Counted from the first letter of the stretch, positions 25,357-34,849 are shown. The stretch: DNA of 64,000 nucleotides from Salipaludibacillus keqinensis (GCF_003226325.1 NZ_PDOD01000003.1:186001-250000), one strand, 5' to 3'. The notes: a model not told the origin generated them from the letters alone. Numbers and translations: made by a program.

Positions 25357-25875
25357 TTATTTCGACATGACTGAATTCGATTGGATCATATTAAACATTT
25401 GCATTTGTGTTTGTCTCATTTGGTCAAATGCATTTATCAGTGTATCCGTTGTTTTTTCAGCTATTTTTTTATTTTGGACGAAGGTATTCCCAACAGTCGC
25501 TGCGATATGACCATTTGATCTAGCCATAATATCAAGAGTCGCCTTTCCAGGAAGCGTAGCAATTGTTTGAGACTTATGTCCAATTTCTTCAAGTTTATTT
25601 AACACTTCATGATACTTTGGATCACCCTCAAGTTCCGGATTAACATTTCCAACGACCGTTTGAGCATTCGTTTTCCACGCAGTCGTTAATTTTTTGGAGT
25701 TCTCTTCAAACTGAGAAATTTGTTCTCGTGTTCCGTCGATCCATTCTTTTTGAGTTTTTAGAGCTTGCATGGATTGTTGCTCCATTTCTTCCATAACATC
25801 CTTCCACATACCTACTCCAAAAAAGTCGATCACATTCTCATTTTCTGTCTTGTTCATCTCTTTCTTAACTACCAT
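25357..25875 (-). CDS. phaP: Phasin PhaP (PHA granule coat protein)
   Basis: A 172-aa helical, polar protein matching the Bacillus megaterium-type phasin that coats polyhydroxyalkanoate granules and limits their size. The assignment rests on length, the helical run (residues about 20-75 and 130-170, with FDQMRQTQMQMFNMIQ) and the cluster order phaP-phaQ with divergent phaRBC. ATG at 25875 follows GGAGGG by six bases. It lies 116 bases downstream of phaQ on the same strand. Confidence 0.88.
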   Translation of the reverse strand: MVVKKEMNKTENENVIDFFGVGMWKDVMEEMEQQSMQALKTQKEWIDGTREQISQFEENSKKLTTAWKTNAQTVVGNVNPELEGDPKYHEVLNKLEEIGHKSQTIATLPGKATLDIMARSNGHIAATVGNTFVQNKKIAEKTTDTLINAFDQMRQTQMQMFNMIQSNSVMSK

Positions 25876-25991
25876 CTAAATCCCTCCATAAGGTTAATAT
25901 TTTTTTAAGTCAAATTCTGACCTTTTATTAGTAACATAAACAACAATCGTTCAAACCGCTGTTTATGGTGTTCAAGTGTTTCGGTGTTCAA

Positions 25992-26405
25992 CTAGTCATC
26001 CACGTTATCGTCTTTCTTCGATGTGAAGCTAGGCGGGACGAAAAAATTACTATACATATTGAAAAATTGGTCAAGCATCTTCTGATATTGTCCAAGGGAA
26101 TTGGCCCATAGATCTAAATATTGTTCTCCAGCTGAAGTAATCGAATAAATTCGTTTAGCTGGCCCTGATGTGGAAGTATCCCACTCAGACACGACTAATT
26201 CATCCTTTTCAAGTTGACGGAGAATTCTATAGAAGTTTCCTTGATCAACATATTCAAAGCCAAACATGGTCAGTTTTTGCATTAATTCATATCCATGTGC
26301 GTTCCAATCTTTTAGTAGCAACAGGAGTACGGGAATGATGAAATTTTTTTGTGCTTTCGCTATGGGTTCTGTTTTTGGTTTATCTTTACTGTTTTTAGGA
26401 TCCAT
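25992..26405 (-). CDS. phaQ: PHA-responsive repressor PhaQ (PadR-like)
   Basis: A 137-aa winged-helix protein of the PadR type: FIIPVLLLLLKDWNAHGYELMQKL, then DQGNFYRILRQLEKDELVVSEWD (recognition helix and wing), then a C-terminal dimerisation helix ending in an acidic tail. In B. megaterium PhaQ represses phaP and itself and is released by PHB. It is read divergently from phaR, so the 246-base gap between them probably holds its operator and both promoters. Confidence 0.88.
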   Translation of the reverse strand: MDPKNSKDKPKTEPIAKAQKNFIIPVLLLLLKDWNAHGYELMQKLTMFGFEYVDQGNFYRILRQLEKDELVVSEWDTSTSGPAKRIYSITSAGEQYLDLWANSLGQYQKMLDQFFNMYSNFFVPPSFTSKKDDNVDD

Positions 26406-26651
26406 CCTATCACCTTCTAATCAAGTAATAATATCTATATGTGTAATTTACACCTATGAGTAAAAAATGTCAACACCATTTGATTTACATAAATCACCAA
26501 AAACCAACATACTTCTCTAAAATGCCCGTTTAAACGGTCTGTTTTTGTTGAAATTTCAGTTAATTTTACGATATTCCTTTGTCCAATTTTATCCAATATC
26601 CTTTAAAATTGTTATAAGACAGTTTTTAAAATCTAAAGGTTAGGGGTTAAT

Positions 26652-27146
26652 ATGATGACAAAGCAGAACACATTAGATCCATTGGCGCTATGGAAAAGTA
26701 TGTATAACCAAACAGAGTCACAGTTTAGCGAGGCCATTCATGAAACATTAAAAACAGATGAATATGCTGAGATGTTAGGGCAGATCCAAAATAGTTTCCT
26801 TCAATATCAACAATTAATCCGGAGTACGACTGATATGTATTTAAAGCAAATCAATGTCCCTACAAATGAAGAAATTTCAAGCGTTGCTTCCCTTATTGTC
26901 AATTTAGAGGAAAAAATAGAGAGCATGGACGAGAAAATTGAGGACGAGCTCTCTAGTAAGGAAGTTTCCTTAGAAGTAACGAAACTAAAAGTAAGCGTCT
27001 CTAAGCTAGATAAAAAAATGAATCAAGTCTTAGAGAAAAGTGATCAGCTAGATAAAAATATGAATCAAATTTTAGAGGTATTGACAAGTAATAAAGAAGA
27101 GCCACCTGCTAAAACGACTTCGTCACCGACTAATGATAAAAAATAA
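26652..27146 (+). CDS. phaR: PHA synthase subunit PhaR (class IV)
   Basis: Non-catalytic subunit of class IV PHA synthase, 164 aa, required for PhaC activity in Bacillus. Seen: N-terminal helical region starting with DPLALWKSMYNQTESQF, then a coiled coil (residues about 80-150) with heptad-like LDKKMNQVLEKSDQLDKNMNQIL repeats, and a short Pro/Thr-rich tail. Start is one of two adjacent ATGs at 26652 and 26655; a TAGGGG sequence lies six bases upstream. First gene of phaRBC. Confidence 0.9.
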   Translation: MMTKQNTLDPLALWKSMYNQTESQFSEAIHETLKTDEYAEMLGQIQNSFLQYQQLIRSTTDMYLKQINVPTNEEISSVASLIVNLEEKIESMDEKIEDELSSKEVSLEVTKLKVSVSKLDKKMNQVLEKSDQLDKNMNQILEVLTSNKEEPPAKTTSSPTNDKK

Positions 27147-27215
27147 TCAATTTTTTTAAAAGAGCTATGCCTAGACTACTATTTTAATAAAAAAATATAT
27201 TTGGAGGAATGTTCA

Positions 27216-27998
27216 ATGGGAATGATTTCAAATGAAGTGGCATCAGTTATGGTTGAGTCTCAAAGCTTAGTAGGGAAAGTAGCTCTTATCACGGGTGGGT
27301 CTCGCGGAATTGGTGCAAGTATTGCAAAAGAAGTAGCTAAACGTGGGGCAGAAGTTGTGATTAACTATAATTCAAACAAAGAGGCTGCCGATGAAGTCAT
27401 TAATGAAATTGAACAATTTGGTGGAACAGCCGTTTCCTTTCAAGCAGATGTTTCTAATTATGAGCAATCTCGTTCTTTGGTGGAACAGACCATCGATCAA
27501 TTTGGAAAAATAGACATTCTTATTAATAATGCAGGAATAACAAGAGATCGTACCTTCAAAAAATTGAGTGAAAATGAATGGAAAGAGGTCATAGACACGA
27601 ACTTAAACAGTGTTTATCACACAACCTCAGCAGTCATCAATCCAATGCTTGAACAAAAATTTGGTCGTATTATCAATATTAGTTCATTTATCGGTCAAAA
27701 AGGTGGTTTTGGCCAAACAAACTATTCTGCTGCCAAAGCTGGCATGATTGGATTTACAAAGTCGCTTGCTTTAGAAACAGCAAGACGTGGAATCACAGTC
27801 AATGCCGTTTGTCCTGGCTATATTGAGACTGAAATGGTTGCAGCCATTCCTGAAGATGCTAAAGAGCAAATCATTGCTACAATACCTATGCAACGGTTAG
27901 GAACAACTTCTGAAATAGCCGATGCTGTCCTATTTTTAGCAAATAACAGTTATATGACAGGCCAATGCCTAAATATAAATGGTGGAGTATACATGTAA
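27216..27998 (+). CDS. phaB: Acetoacetyl-CoA reductase PhaB
   Basis: SDR enzyme, 260 aa, that reduces acetoacetyl-CoA to (R)-3-hydroxybutyryl-CoA for PHA synthesis. Seen: cofactor loop TGGSRGIGAS, NNAGITRDRTF, catalytic Ser in ISSFIGQKG and YSAAKAG, and C-terminal YMTGQCLNINGGVYM. I choose ATG 27216, eight bases after GGAGG; a TTG at 27201 in the same frame overlaps that ribosome site. It is the middle gene of phaRBC. Confidence 0.92.
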   Translation: MGMISNEVASVMVESQSLVGKVALITGGSRGIGASIAKEVAKRGAEVVINYNSNKEAADEVINEIEQFGGTAVSFQADVSNYEQSRSLVEQTIDQFGKIDILINNAGITRDRTFKKLSENEWKEVIDTNLNSVYHTTSAVINPMLEQKFGRIINISSFIGQKGGFGQTNYSAAKAGMIGFTKSLALETARRGITVNAVCPGYIETEMVAAIPEDAKEQIIATIPMQRLGTTSEIADAVLFLANNSYMTGQCLNINGGVYM

Positions 27999-28034
27999 CG
28001 ATCTATAGGAAGATAATAATGAGGAGGATGGTTG

Positions 28035-29123
28035 ATGGATTTCTCTACAACTAGATCACTAGACGCAATGGTAGATTCTTTGCCTGAAGACTATCAGAAG
28101 GAATATAAACGCTTTAAACGAGCCATGGATGTTCTCACTAAAGAACCTGAACCACAAGTCGGGCAAACTCCAAAGGAAGTTGTCTGGACAAAGAACAAGG
28201 CAAAGCTTTACCGATATCAACCAGCGAAAGTGAAGACAAACAAAGTACCCATATTAATCATTTATGCTTTGATTAATAAACCATATATTTTAGATTTGTC
28301 CCCTGGGAGCAGTTTAATTGAGTATTTAACAGATAAAGGCCACGATGTTTACTTACTTGATTGGGGTACACCTGGTTACGAAGATAGACATATGAAATTC
28401 GATGACTATGTGTTAGATTATATCCCTCGCGCAGTGAAAAAAGTCCTTCGAAAATCTGAAGCTGATGAACTGAGCATACTCGGTTATTGTATTGGTGGGA
28501 CGTTGACAGCCATATTTTCGGCCCTACATCCACACTTGCCGATCCGCAACCTTGTCTTTTTGACGAGTCCGTTTGACTTTTCTAATGCAGGGTTATTTAC
28601 GAAATGGGTCGACGAAAAATACTTTAATTTAGATCTCATGGTCGATACGTATGGGAACATTCCTCCAGAAACGATTGACTTCGGGAATAAATTATTAAAA
28701 CCAATCACCAATTATATCGGCCCTTATGTGTCTCTCGCCGATCGAGCAGATAACGAAGAATTTGTTAAAAATTGGACCCTTCTTCAGAAGTGGGTAGCTG
28801 ACGGCGTCCCATTCCCTGGTGAAGCATACAGACAATGGATCGGAGAATTTTACCAAAAAAACAAGCTAATAAAAAATGAGCTATATATTAGAGGACAACA
28901 AGTGAAATTAAGCAATATTAAAGCAAACGTCTTAAACATTGCCGCAGATCGTGATCATATAGCCATTCCCGAACAGACAGAACGACTCATGGATAAGATT
29001 TCAAGTGAAGATAAAACATTTGAACTAGTATCGGCTGGCCATGTATCTGTGACTGTAGGAAAAGGTGCCGCTAAGAATACCTATCCGATGATCGAGACAT
29101 GGTTGAGGGAGCACTCTGAATAG
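28035..29123 (+). CDS. phaC: Class IV PHA synthase PhaC
   Basis: Catalytic subunit of PHA synthase, 362 aa, polymerising (R)-3-hydroxyacyl-CoA at the granule surface with PhaR. Catalytic triad: Cys152 in the lipase-box-like GYCIGG, Asp305 in AADRDH and His336 in SAGHVS. The short length and the phaR-phaB-phaC order define class IV. ATG 28035 follows GAGGAGG by seven bases. An inverted GGGACGG element begins directly after its stop codon, and the real terminator lies 125 bases further on. Confidence 0.95.
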   Translation: MDFSTTRSLDAMVDSLPEDYQKEYKRFKRAMDVLTKEPEPQVGQTPKEVVWTKNKAKLYRYQPAKVKTNKVPILIIYALINKPYILDLSPGSSLIEYLTDKGHDVYLLDWGTPGYEDRHMKFDDYVLDYIPRAVKKVLRKSEADELSILGYCIGGTLTAIFSALHPHLPIRNLVFLTSPFDFSNAGLFTKWVDEKYFNLDLMVDTYGNIPPETIDFGNKLLKPITNYIGPYVSLADRADNEEFVKNWTLLQKWVADGVPFPGEAYRQWIGEFYQKNKLIKNELYIRGQQVKLSNIKANVLNIAADRDHIAIPEQTERLMDKISSEDKTFELVSAGHVSVTVGKGAAKNTYPMIETWLREHSE

Positions 29124-29150
29124 TGACCCGGGGGACGGTTCTCGCGGTCC
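29124..29150 (+). repeat. GGGACGG inverted element next to phaC stop
   Basis: GACCCGGGGGACGGTTCTC followed by GCGGTC, placed directly after the TAG of phaC and before the terminator. Confidence 0.8.
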
Positions 29151-29248
29151 AGTACTTCTGTACAAAAGATAGAGGCAGAATTAGCTAAACTAGTGTGTGC
29201 CAGATCCCGCCGAGTGATAAAGTCCGAATTGTACCTTTGATGCCTTTT

Positions 29249-29294
29249 AAAGTATAAGAACCCCACAATTGCCACTGTGGGGTTCTTATACTTT
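29249..29294 (+). terminator. Terminator of phaRBC
   Basis: Perfect 19-base inverted repeat (left arm 29249-29267, right arm 29276-29294; core GAACCCCACA / TGTGGGGTTC) with an eight-base loop and a short T-run. The remaining 29295-29532 has no gene that I can support. Confidence 0.88.
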
Positions 29295-29532
29295 TTGCGT
29301 TCCTTCTACTGAGAGTTGAAAATAAGCTAACATCATTATACTCAGAAATATATTCTGTAACAAATGCTTTCGTCAGAGAAGGTGTATTTAAATTCTAAAG
29401 ATTTTAAATTGTACGTTTCCTCTCCAGACTGCGTGGGAAAAGCTTGGGACAATCGCTATAATGCCGATGCCAACTAAAAAGCACTTGCTTTAGATAGAAG
29501 AAATGACATGATACAAGAAAGGAGATCGAGAT

Positions 29533-30246
29533 ATGAAACGATTTTGGATTGGTCGACAAGACTGGGATCACACGTTTTTTGTTCATTACAGGATTCCGAC
29601 AGAGTTACTCCATCTGCACGTTCCAGACGAGCTAACAATTGAAGAGTTTGACGGGAGTGCCTGGATCAGTATCGTCGCCTTTGAAGCTAATGATAATGTC
29701 CTTCGTCTGGCAAGCGGACTGTCGGTGCTGCCATCTTTTTTGGAACTGGATGTACGTACGTATGTAAAGTACAAAGGAGAAAGGGGGATGATCTTTTTGA
29801 CGATGGATGCCAATTCCCTTACCGCTATAAAAGGTGCTCGCTGGCTGACTTCACTCCCCTATTATGAATCCTATATGAACATCCGTACGCATAAAGAGGG
29901 GTGTGACTTCACTTCAATTCGTAAGGGCAAAAAGAAAGATCGTGCTGTATTTACCGGGAGCACTTCAAGCCAAAGTGAATCCTATCCTGCCGTACAAGAC
30001 CCAATAACAGAATTTTTAATGGAACGGTATGCGCTGTTTACGACGATTAAAGGCGATATTTATAGAGGTCCAATTGAGCATGCGGGATGGGAGGTGATGG
30101 ATGCAGAGATTGAAATCTTTAACAATTCTTTATTTGACTTCATCTCTGGATTTGAGCCGAGCGAACCGATCGTTCACCTCGCCAAATCCCAACGGACTGC
30201 TTTTCACCCATTTGAACCTGTACAGCAAAGTCAGTCGACAGATTAA
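29533..30246 (+). CDS. DUF2071 family protein (YqjF-like)
   Basis: A 237-aa soluble protein of the DUF2071/YqjF family, with acetoacetate-decarboxylase-like topology. Landmarks are QDWDHTFFVHYRIP near residue 7, LPSFLELDVRTYVKYKGERGMIFLTMDANS near 72-100 and PYYESYMNI near 113. The function is unknown. It starts at ATG 29533 after AAAGGAG. A second DUF2071 gene lies at 40.1 kb and a broken one around 38.1 kb, so this genome region has duplicated or exchanged this family. Confidence 0.85.
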   Translation: MKRFWIGRQDWDHTFFVHYRIPTELLHLHVPDELTIEEFDGSAWISIVAFEANDNVLRLASGLSVLPSFLELDVRTYVKYKGERGMIFLTMDANSLTAIKGARWLTSLPYYESYMNIRTHKEGCDFTSIRKGKKKDRAVFTGSTSSQSESYPAVQDPITEFLMERYALFTTIKGDIYRGPIEHAGWEVMDAEIEIFNNSLFDFISGFEPSEPIVHLAKSQRTAFHPFEPVQQSQSTD

Positions 30247-30856
30247 CGTCGGCTGACTGCTTTAGGCGTTGCCTTTAACTAGTGGCCTCGCCTTTTATAA
30301 TATCCTGCTGGGCCCTTCCGACGATCGCCGGATTTACGTCCTCTGCGATATCTCCGGGACTCCCCTCATTTGTCAAAAATAAACATAGCATAATATTAAA
30401 AAGAAATTCATAGCTTTTGACTCACATGGACGCCTAGCTTTAGTAAGAGGATGTTTCAAGGAAGTGAAAGCGGGATGAAATGGACTAATTTAACTAATCG
30501 AACCGTCGCAAGCTAAAAAAAGAGTAGAGAACAAGGAAAGCATAGGGAATTAGCATTAAATGAAAAAAAGCCGTCCAAAAGGGCGGCTCTCCTAATCTTG
30601 TGTAATAAGCTAAGTCTAATACTAGCTGAAGGCTGTTAGGAAAGGCCACAATTTAGAAAAGTTAGCTCCTTTATTCTGAAAGTGAATAGTCAAAATAGCT
30701 TTAAAAAATTGGTTCAGGAATAAAAATGACAGTAATCCTGCCCAAAAATAATAATTTAAATATGGTGGTTTTTATCAACCTTTTTTCACAATAGAACAAT
30801 TTTTTTCGGAAATCAACATTAAAAATAGGGCAAAATTACCTTTTAATCCTTTTTCT
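30247..30856. other. Gene-poor stretch of about 600 bases
   Basis: No open frame with a ribosome site and plausible codon use. It contains a GC-richer patch at about 30290-30370 and one hairpin (30569-30588). The right part is very AT-rich and leads into the promoter of the KGG gene. Confidence 0.6.
30569..30588 (-). terminator. Minus-strand hairpin followed by T-run
   Basis: AGCCGTCC-AAAA-GGGCGGCT with an A-run to its left, so it reads as a good intrinsic terminator on the minus strand. There is no annotated minus-strand gene immediately upstream of it. Confidence 0.5.
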
Positions 30857-30882
30857 GTTTTAAGTTCTCTCTATGTGGAATA
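30857..30882 (+). promoter_or_regulatory. Candidate sigma-B promoter of the KGG gene
   Basis: GTTTTAA and GGAATA separated by 13 bases resemble the general-stress sigma-B pattern (GTTTAA, GGGTAT), in line with the GsiB-like product. Confidence 0.45.
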
Positions 30883-30915
30883 CATACAACATACTTTCTA
30901 AAGGAGGAATTTAAG

Positions 30916-31266
30916 ATGGCAAATAATAACCAAAACAACAGTAACAATCAAGGGACTATGAGTCGCGAGGAAGCTGGCAGAAAAGGCGGAGAACAGACAA
31001 GCAAGAATCATGATAAACAATTCTACGAAGAAATTGGTCAAAAAGGCGGCCAGCAAAGCAACAGCACCAATCAAAATAATAGTCAAAGCAACAGCACCAA
31101 TCAAAATAATAGTCAAAACAACAGTAACAACCAAGGGAATATGAGTCACGAGGAAGCTGGTAGAAAAGGCGGAGAACAAACAAGCAAGAATCAAGATAAA
31201 AAATTCTACGAAGAAATTGGTCAAAAAGGTGGCCAGCAAAGCAACAGCACCAATCAAAATAATTGA
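30916..31266 (+). CDS. KGG-repeat general stress protein (GsiB-like)
   Basis: A 116-aa very hydrophilic protein rich in Asn, Gln, Ser and Gly. Four KGG motifs (residues 23, 43, 84 and 104) lie in repeats like SREEAGRKGGEQTSK and FYEEIGQKGGQQS. The protein is a two-fold internal duplication, and within the linker two identical 30-base DNA units encode SNSTNQNNSQ. The family (GsiB, LEA-like) is induced by stress and drying. Ribosome site AAAGGAGG, eight bases before ATG. The repeat copy number probably varies between strains by slippage. Confidence 0.88.
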   Translation: MANNNQNNSNNQGTMSREEAGRKGGEQTSKNHDKQFYEEIGQKGGQQSNSTNQNNSQSNSTNQNNSQNNSNNQGNMSHEEAGRKGGEQTSKNQDKKFYEEIGQKGGQQSNSTNQNN

Positions 31267-31323
31267 TAGAGCGAAGAGGAGAGGCCAACAGATCTCCTTC
31301 TTCGAGAAGTCAGGGAAAATTCG

Positions 31324-31354
31324 ACCTGAGTTCAATATTGTGACGAGCTCAGGT
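31324..31354 (+). terminator. Candidate terminator after the KGG gene
   Basis: ACCTGAGTTC / GAGCTCAGGT inverted repeat with one mismatch, followed by a weak T-rich stretch. Confidence 0.4.
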
Positions 31355-31492
31355 TGGATATTTAATTTTGCATCAAGTTATCTATAGAGTCCACTTTCAA
31401 AGTTAACTTAACATCTAAATAAATGTGTTTAAACACCTATAGAATAGAATGGATCTCTTCGGTCCATAGTCTTGGAGCCACAACGATCAATC

Positions 31493-31719
31493 ATGAGTAA
31501 AACTATTTTTATAACGGGTTCAAGAAGCGGTTTTGGAAAAGGAACAGCTATTGGCCTTGCCAAAAAAGGTCATAAAGTCATTGCATATGTTGAGATTATC
31601 TCAAGTGACGAGTTAACGGGAAGAAGCGAAAAAAGCAGGCGTGGACCTGGAAGTTATAAAGTTAGACATTACGAATAAACGGGATCAACAATTAAAAGAG
31701 GACTATTATAAACAATTTA
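31493..31719 (+). pseudogene. Frameshifted remnant of a short-chain dehydrogenase
   Basis: ATG 31493 opens a typical SDR N-terminus (KTIFITGSRSGFGKGTAIGLAKKGHKVIA). Around 31609-31620 the frame shifts by one base, and the expected continuation (REEAKKAGVDLEVIKLDITNKR) runs on in the next frame to about 31719. The rest of the enzyme (about 170 residues) is missing. It is a decayed fragment with no close ribosome site. Confidence 0.75.
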
Positions 31720-31896
31720 TATACCTTCTTTTTAAAAAGAAGAGGAAGGAAAAAAAGGGTCATTCCTTCCTGGCCATCCATTTACCCCCATGAATGAGAA
31801 CTGAAATGTTGGTTAAAGAACTGATTTTTCTCTCTTCTCCTTCCATCCTCTCCATCTAATTAAGACCAGAATTTTGGTTTGTGGGGAGTAATAGAC

Positions 31897-32964
31897 TTAC
31901 TTTCGCACCACCTGTAAAAAATGGTTGGAAACTTCTTTTATTGCATCAGCTGCTTGAGGGTAGTAGCCGAGCTTTCTGACAAATGCATGATCCATTCCTT
32001 TATATTTAATATGACGGACCGGGATTCCTGCGTCGATCGCCTGGGCGGAAAACTCTTCTCCTTGAATTCGTAGAAAATCGAACTCTGCCGTGGTGAGCGT
32101 GATAGGTGGGAGGTCGGTTTTATCTCTGCGCAGTAAAGGAGATACAAGTGGCAGAAGCACATCTTCTAAATCTGTAAGGTATAAGGTCTGTATGAAAATA
32201 AGAGAGTCTTTCATTGTTACAAGCTCCTGACGAATTAAGTCAGAATCCTTTGACATGTCGTAGTGTTTTATGTTCCAATTATCCCTTGATATGTCAGATA
32301 AATCCACCAATGGACAGAGCATTCCTATATAGCATATATTCCATGGTTTCTCTTTACTTAAGTGATGCACCCCAAGTGCAAGATTCCCCCCGACACTGTC
32401 TCCAACAAGACCGATTTTATCAGCATCAACATTAAACTTTCTTGCATTTTTGTAAATATACTGTACGGTTTCCAGACAATCGTTCAACCCATCCTGATAA
32501 GGGTACTCCGGGGCAAGACGATATTCAACGCCCACTACTACTGCATTGGCCTCTTGCGCTAAGAACTTGCACAAATTTTCCATGACATCTATATCTCGCT
32601 CAAAAAAGCCACCACCATGAAGATAAACTAGGACCGGCTTTTTTTCTTTTGTCTGGTTATAAATGCCTAACGTAATCTCGTGGTCTTCAGAAAATATTTG
32701 CTTTTCTTCTGAACGAATCCCTTTGCTTAAATCTTTATTATTAACTTCTACTCTGTTTCGGGTAGTCTCAAGGTCATCAATTTCGAGCGGACGTCTTACA
32801 TTAGGATCGGCCTCGTGTGTAAGAAATCTTTTCACTCTCGGATCTAGACCGCGGCTTTCTTCTTGAAAAGGAATTTTCTTATTAGTAATGATTACTCTCC
32901 CTTTTTTTGAATACGTTACATTTTCTTTTAATCTAGCAGTAAGCTCCTCGTGAGTATAGTCCAT
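31897..32964 (-). CDS. Alpha/beta hydrolase, HSL-type esterase
   Basis: A 355-aa carboxylesterase of the hormone-sensitive-lipase group. It has the oxyanion motif HGGGF near residue 116, nucleophile Ser in GDSVGG near 190, a late Asp in LTTAEFDFLR near 290 and His in MDHAFVRK near 325. No signal peptide, so it acts in the cytoplasm, probably on short acyl esters. The ATG at 32964 is ten bases after AAGGAGG, a slightly long gap. A single-gene unit. Confidence 0.88.
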   Translation of the reverse strand: MDYTHEELTARLKENVTYSKKGRVIITNKKIPFQEESRGLDPRVKRFLTHEADPNVRRPLEIDDLETTRNRVEVNNKDLSKGIRSEEKQIFSEDHEITLGIYNQTKEKKPVLVYLHGGGFFERDIDVMENLCKFLAQEANAVVVGVEYRLAPEYPYQDGLNDCLETVQYIYKNARKFNVDADKIGLVGDSVGGNLALGVHHLSKEKPWNICYIGMLCPLVDLSDISRDNWNIKHYDMSKDSDLIRQELVTMKDSLIFIQTLYLTDLEDVLLPLVSPLLRRDKTDLPPITLTTAEFDFLRIQGEEFSAQAIDAGIPVRHIKYKGMDHAFVRKLGYYPQAADAIKEVSNHFLQVVRK

Positions 32965-33322
32965 AAAGCATAATCCTCCTTTGCAAAACCTCCGGGCATG
33001 AGACTGTATGATAACCCCCTTGTTAAATACCTAGAATAAATTTTCTCTTATGACCTAGCTGTACAGGGAAAAACAGCGGCAGGAAAAAAGTGTCTTTTCC
33101 TATTATATAAACGTTTCTTTTTTAAAATAAACGTTCATTTAAGCATAATGAGTGGTCTCTTGATCTTTATTTTTACCGGAAAAATGTACCCTATAGCGCA
33201 GGTTTCTTTATCATCGAGCCTCGTTTTAAAGATTGACCTCTCATTATAATTGCCTTCTTTTTTGCTAGTTTCACGAGAATAAGAGCCATTTTATGCTTCT
33301 CATCGTCATCACTGCAGGTAAG
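32965..33322. other. Upstream region of the esterase gene
   Basis: AT-rich spacer that must contain the esterase promoter. I see no gene and cannot place a promoter with confidence. Confidence 0.5.
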
Positions 33323-33346
33323 ACAACAGGGACGGTTCTTGTGGTT
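33323..33346 (+). repeat. GGGACGG inverted element
   Basis: ACAACAGGGACGGTTCTTG with GTGGTT to its right; poor left arm. Confidence 0.7.
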
Positions 33347-33406
33347 CAGGCGGTATCTGGCGAAAGAGGTTGACGTGGTGGAGGAGTGGATGAAAGCGGA
33401 AACGTG

Positions 33407-33461
33407 TGAACCGCGGGGACGGTTCTCGCGGTTACTGACCTCAGGAACCGTCCCTCTGGTT
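33407..33461. repeat. GGGACGG element pair touching the P450 stop codon
   Basis: The forward unit has a perfect seven-base stem AACCGCG / CGCGGTT around GGGACGGTTCT. A reverse unit (GGAACCGTCCCTCTGGTT) follows and overlaps the first two bases (minus-strand sense: the last two) of the P450 stop codon. Confidence 0.88.
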
Positions 33462-34791
33462 ATCCTCGCGAAACCACCTTCATGTTCAGACCATCTTTAA
33501 CTCGAAGGGACACTAACGGTTCAGGTTCAACGGGTGTCTCATCAACTCGCTGGAATTTTAAACTCCTGCCTATGACGGCGAGGATGAGAGCTGTTTCCAT
33601 CATCGCAAAACGATAGCCAATACAACTCCTTGAGCCAGCGCCAAAGGGGAAATAGGCAAAGGTTGGGATCGATTCTTGATTCTCCTCCGCGAAACGTTCT
33701 GGTTTAAATTGTTCTGGATCTGGAAAGATGTCCGGATTTCGATGAATTGAGTAAGGAGCGATCATAAATGTGCTACCAGCTTTGAATGATTCACCTAATA
33801 GCTCCACGTCTTCGTCGGCTTCTCGGTAAATAAGCCAAGCTGGCGGATATAATCGCAACGTTTCCTTGATAATCTGATTCGTATACGTCAGTTTTCGATA
33901 GGTTTCAAAAGGGGTTTCCGTTAACGAGTCCAGTTGGTCAATTTCTTCATGGAATTTCGCTTCGGCCTCTGGATTTTTCGACAAAGCATAGAATATCCAC
34001 GTTAACAAATTAGCCGACGTTTCATGGCCAGCGAGAAGCATCGTCATCATTTGATCCCGTAGTTCCTTATCAAATATGGGAGGAGCGTCAGGCTGTTTGG
34101 CTGAATCCAACAACAATCCCACCATCGTATCTTCGTACGCTGTTGGGTTTTGCTTCGCCTCGTCGATAATGGGATAGATCACATTTTCCAGCTTACTGAT
34201 GGCGTCTCGATGTCTTCGATTTCCTTTTGTAGGAACAGCCAAAGGTAAGAGAAAGGGAGAAAACAAGCTATTTGCAGTCTGTTTAATCGTTGCGCTGACA
34301 GCAGCGGCCAATTCTTTTTTCTTTTCATCAACATTTGTAGCAAACATGACTTTCGAAATAATCGATAGCGTCAGCTCCATCATCTCTTCATCTAACAGGC
34401 AGGAATCCTTTTGCTCCAGTTCTGCCACCAAACTTTTTGAATCCGACACCATCGTCTCGGCGTAGCGCATGAGACGCTCTTTATAAAAAACTGGTTGGAA
34501 GTACTTTTTTTGCTTCTTGTGATGCGTTTTTTCTGTTGTAAGTAACCCATCCCCAATCGTTCTCGTCAACACTTTCGTCGTACGCCCCTTCCGAAAAGAA
34601 GCATCCTTCGTAACTAATATCTCTTGAACGAAAGAAGGAGAATTCACGATATAAGAAGGAACAAGCCCCGTATTCAAAGAAACCATATCCCCTTTTTCCA
34701 GCATCCTCACAAAAAACGACAACGGATCTCTCCTAAAATCAAAATAATTCTTGATACGCGACGTCTTAATCGTCTTCGTCCGAGTCATCAT
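33460..34791 (-). CDS. Cytochrome P450
   Basis: Soluble bacterial P450, 443 aa. Seen: I-helix AGHETSANLLTW near residue 250, K-helix EXXR as ETLR near 310, PERF motif (FKPERF) and heme-binding loop FGAGSRSCIGYRFAMME near 380-396 with the Cys ligand. It should oxidise a hydrophobic substrate such as a fatty acid or terpenoid; no redox partner gene is adjacent. Starts ATGATG at 34791 and 34788, after GGGGGG. Its stop codon is overlapped by an inverted GGGACGG element. Confidence 0.92.
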   Translation of the reverse strand: MMTRTKTIKTSRIKNYFDFRRDPLSFFVRMLEKGDMVSLNTGLVPSYIVNSPSFVQEILVTKDASFRKGRTTKVLTRTIGDGLLTTEKTHHKKQKKYFQPVFYKERLMRYAETMVSDSKSLVAELEQKDSCLLDEEMMELTLSIISKVMFATNVDEKKKELAAAVSATIKQTANSLFSPFLLPLAVPTKGNRRHRDAISKLENVIYPIIDEAKQNPTAYEDTMVGLLLDSAKQPDAPPIFDKELRDQMMTMLLAGHETSANLLTWIFYALSKNPEAEAKFHEEIDQLDSLTETPFETYRKLTYTNQIIKETLRLYPPAWLIYREADEDVELLGESFKAGSTFMIAPYSIHRNPDIFPDPEQFKPERFAEENQESIPTFAYFPFGAGSRSCIGYRFAMMETALILAVIGRSLKFQRVDETPVEPEPLVSLRVKDGLNMKVVSRG

Positions 34792-34849
34792 TTAATCCCC
34801 CCAATATTTGTTAAATCAATTGTATAACAATAGTTTAAGTTTTGCACAG

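Noticed and set aside
27201-27215. TTG start for phaB
   Set aside because: The TTG overlaps the ribosome site GGAGG that serves ATG 27216.
30898-31335. Hydrophobic frame antisense to the KGG gene
   Set aside because: It is the mirror of Asn/Gln codon repeats; it has no ribosome site and an artificial repetitive composition.
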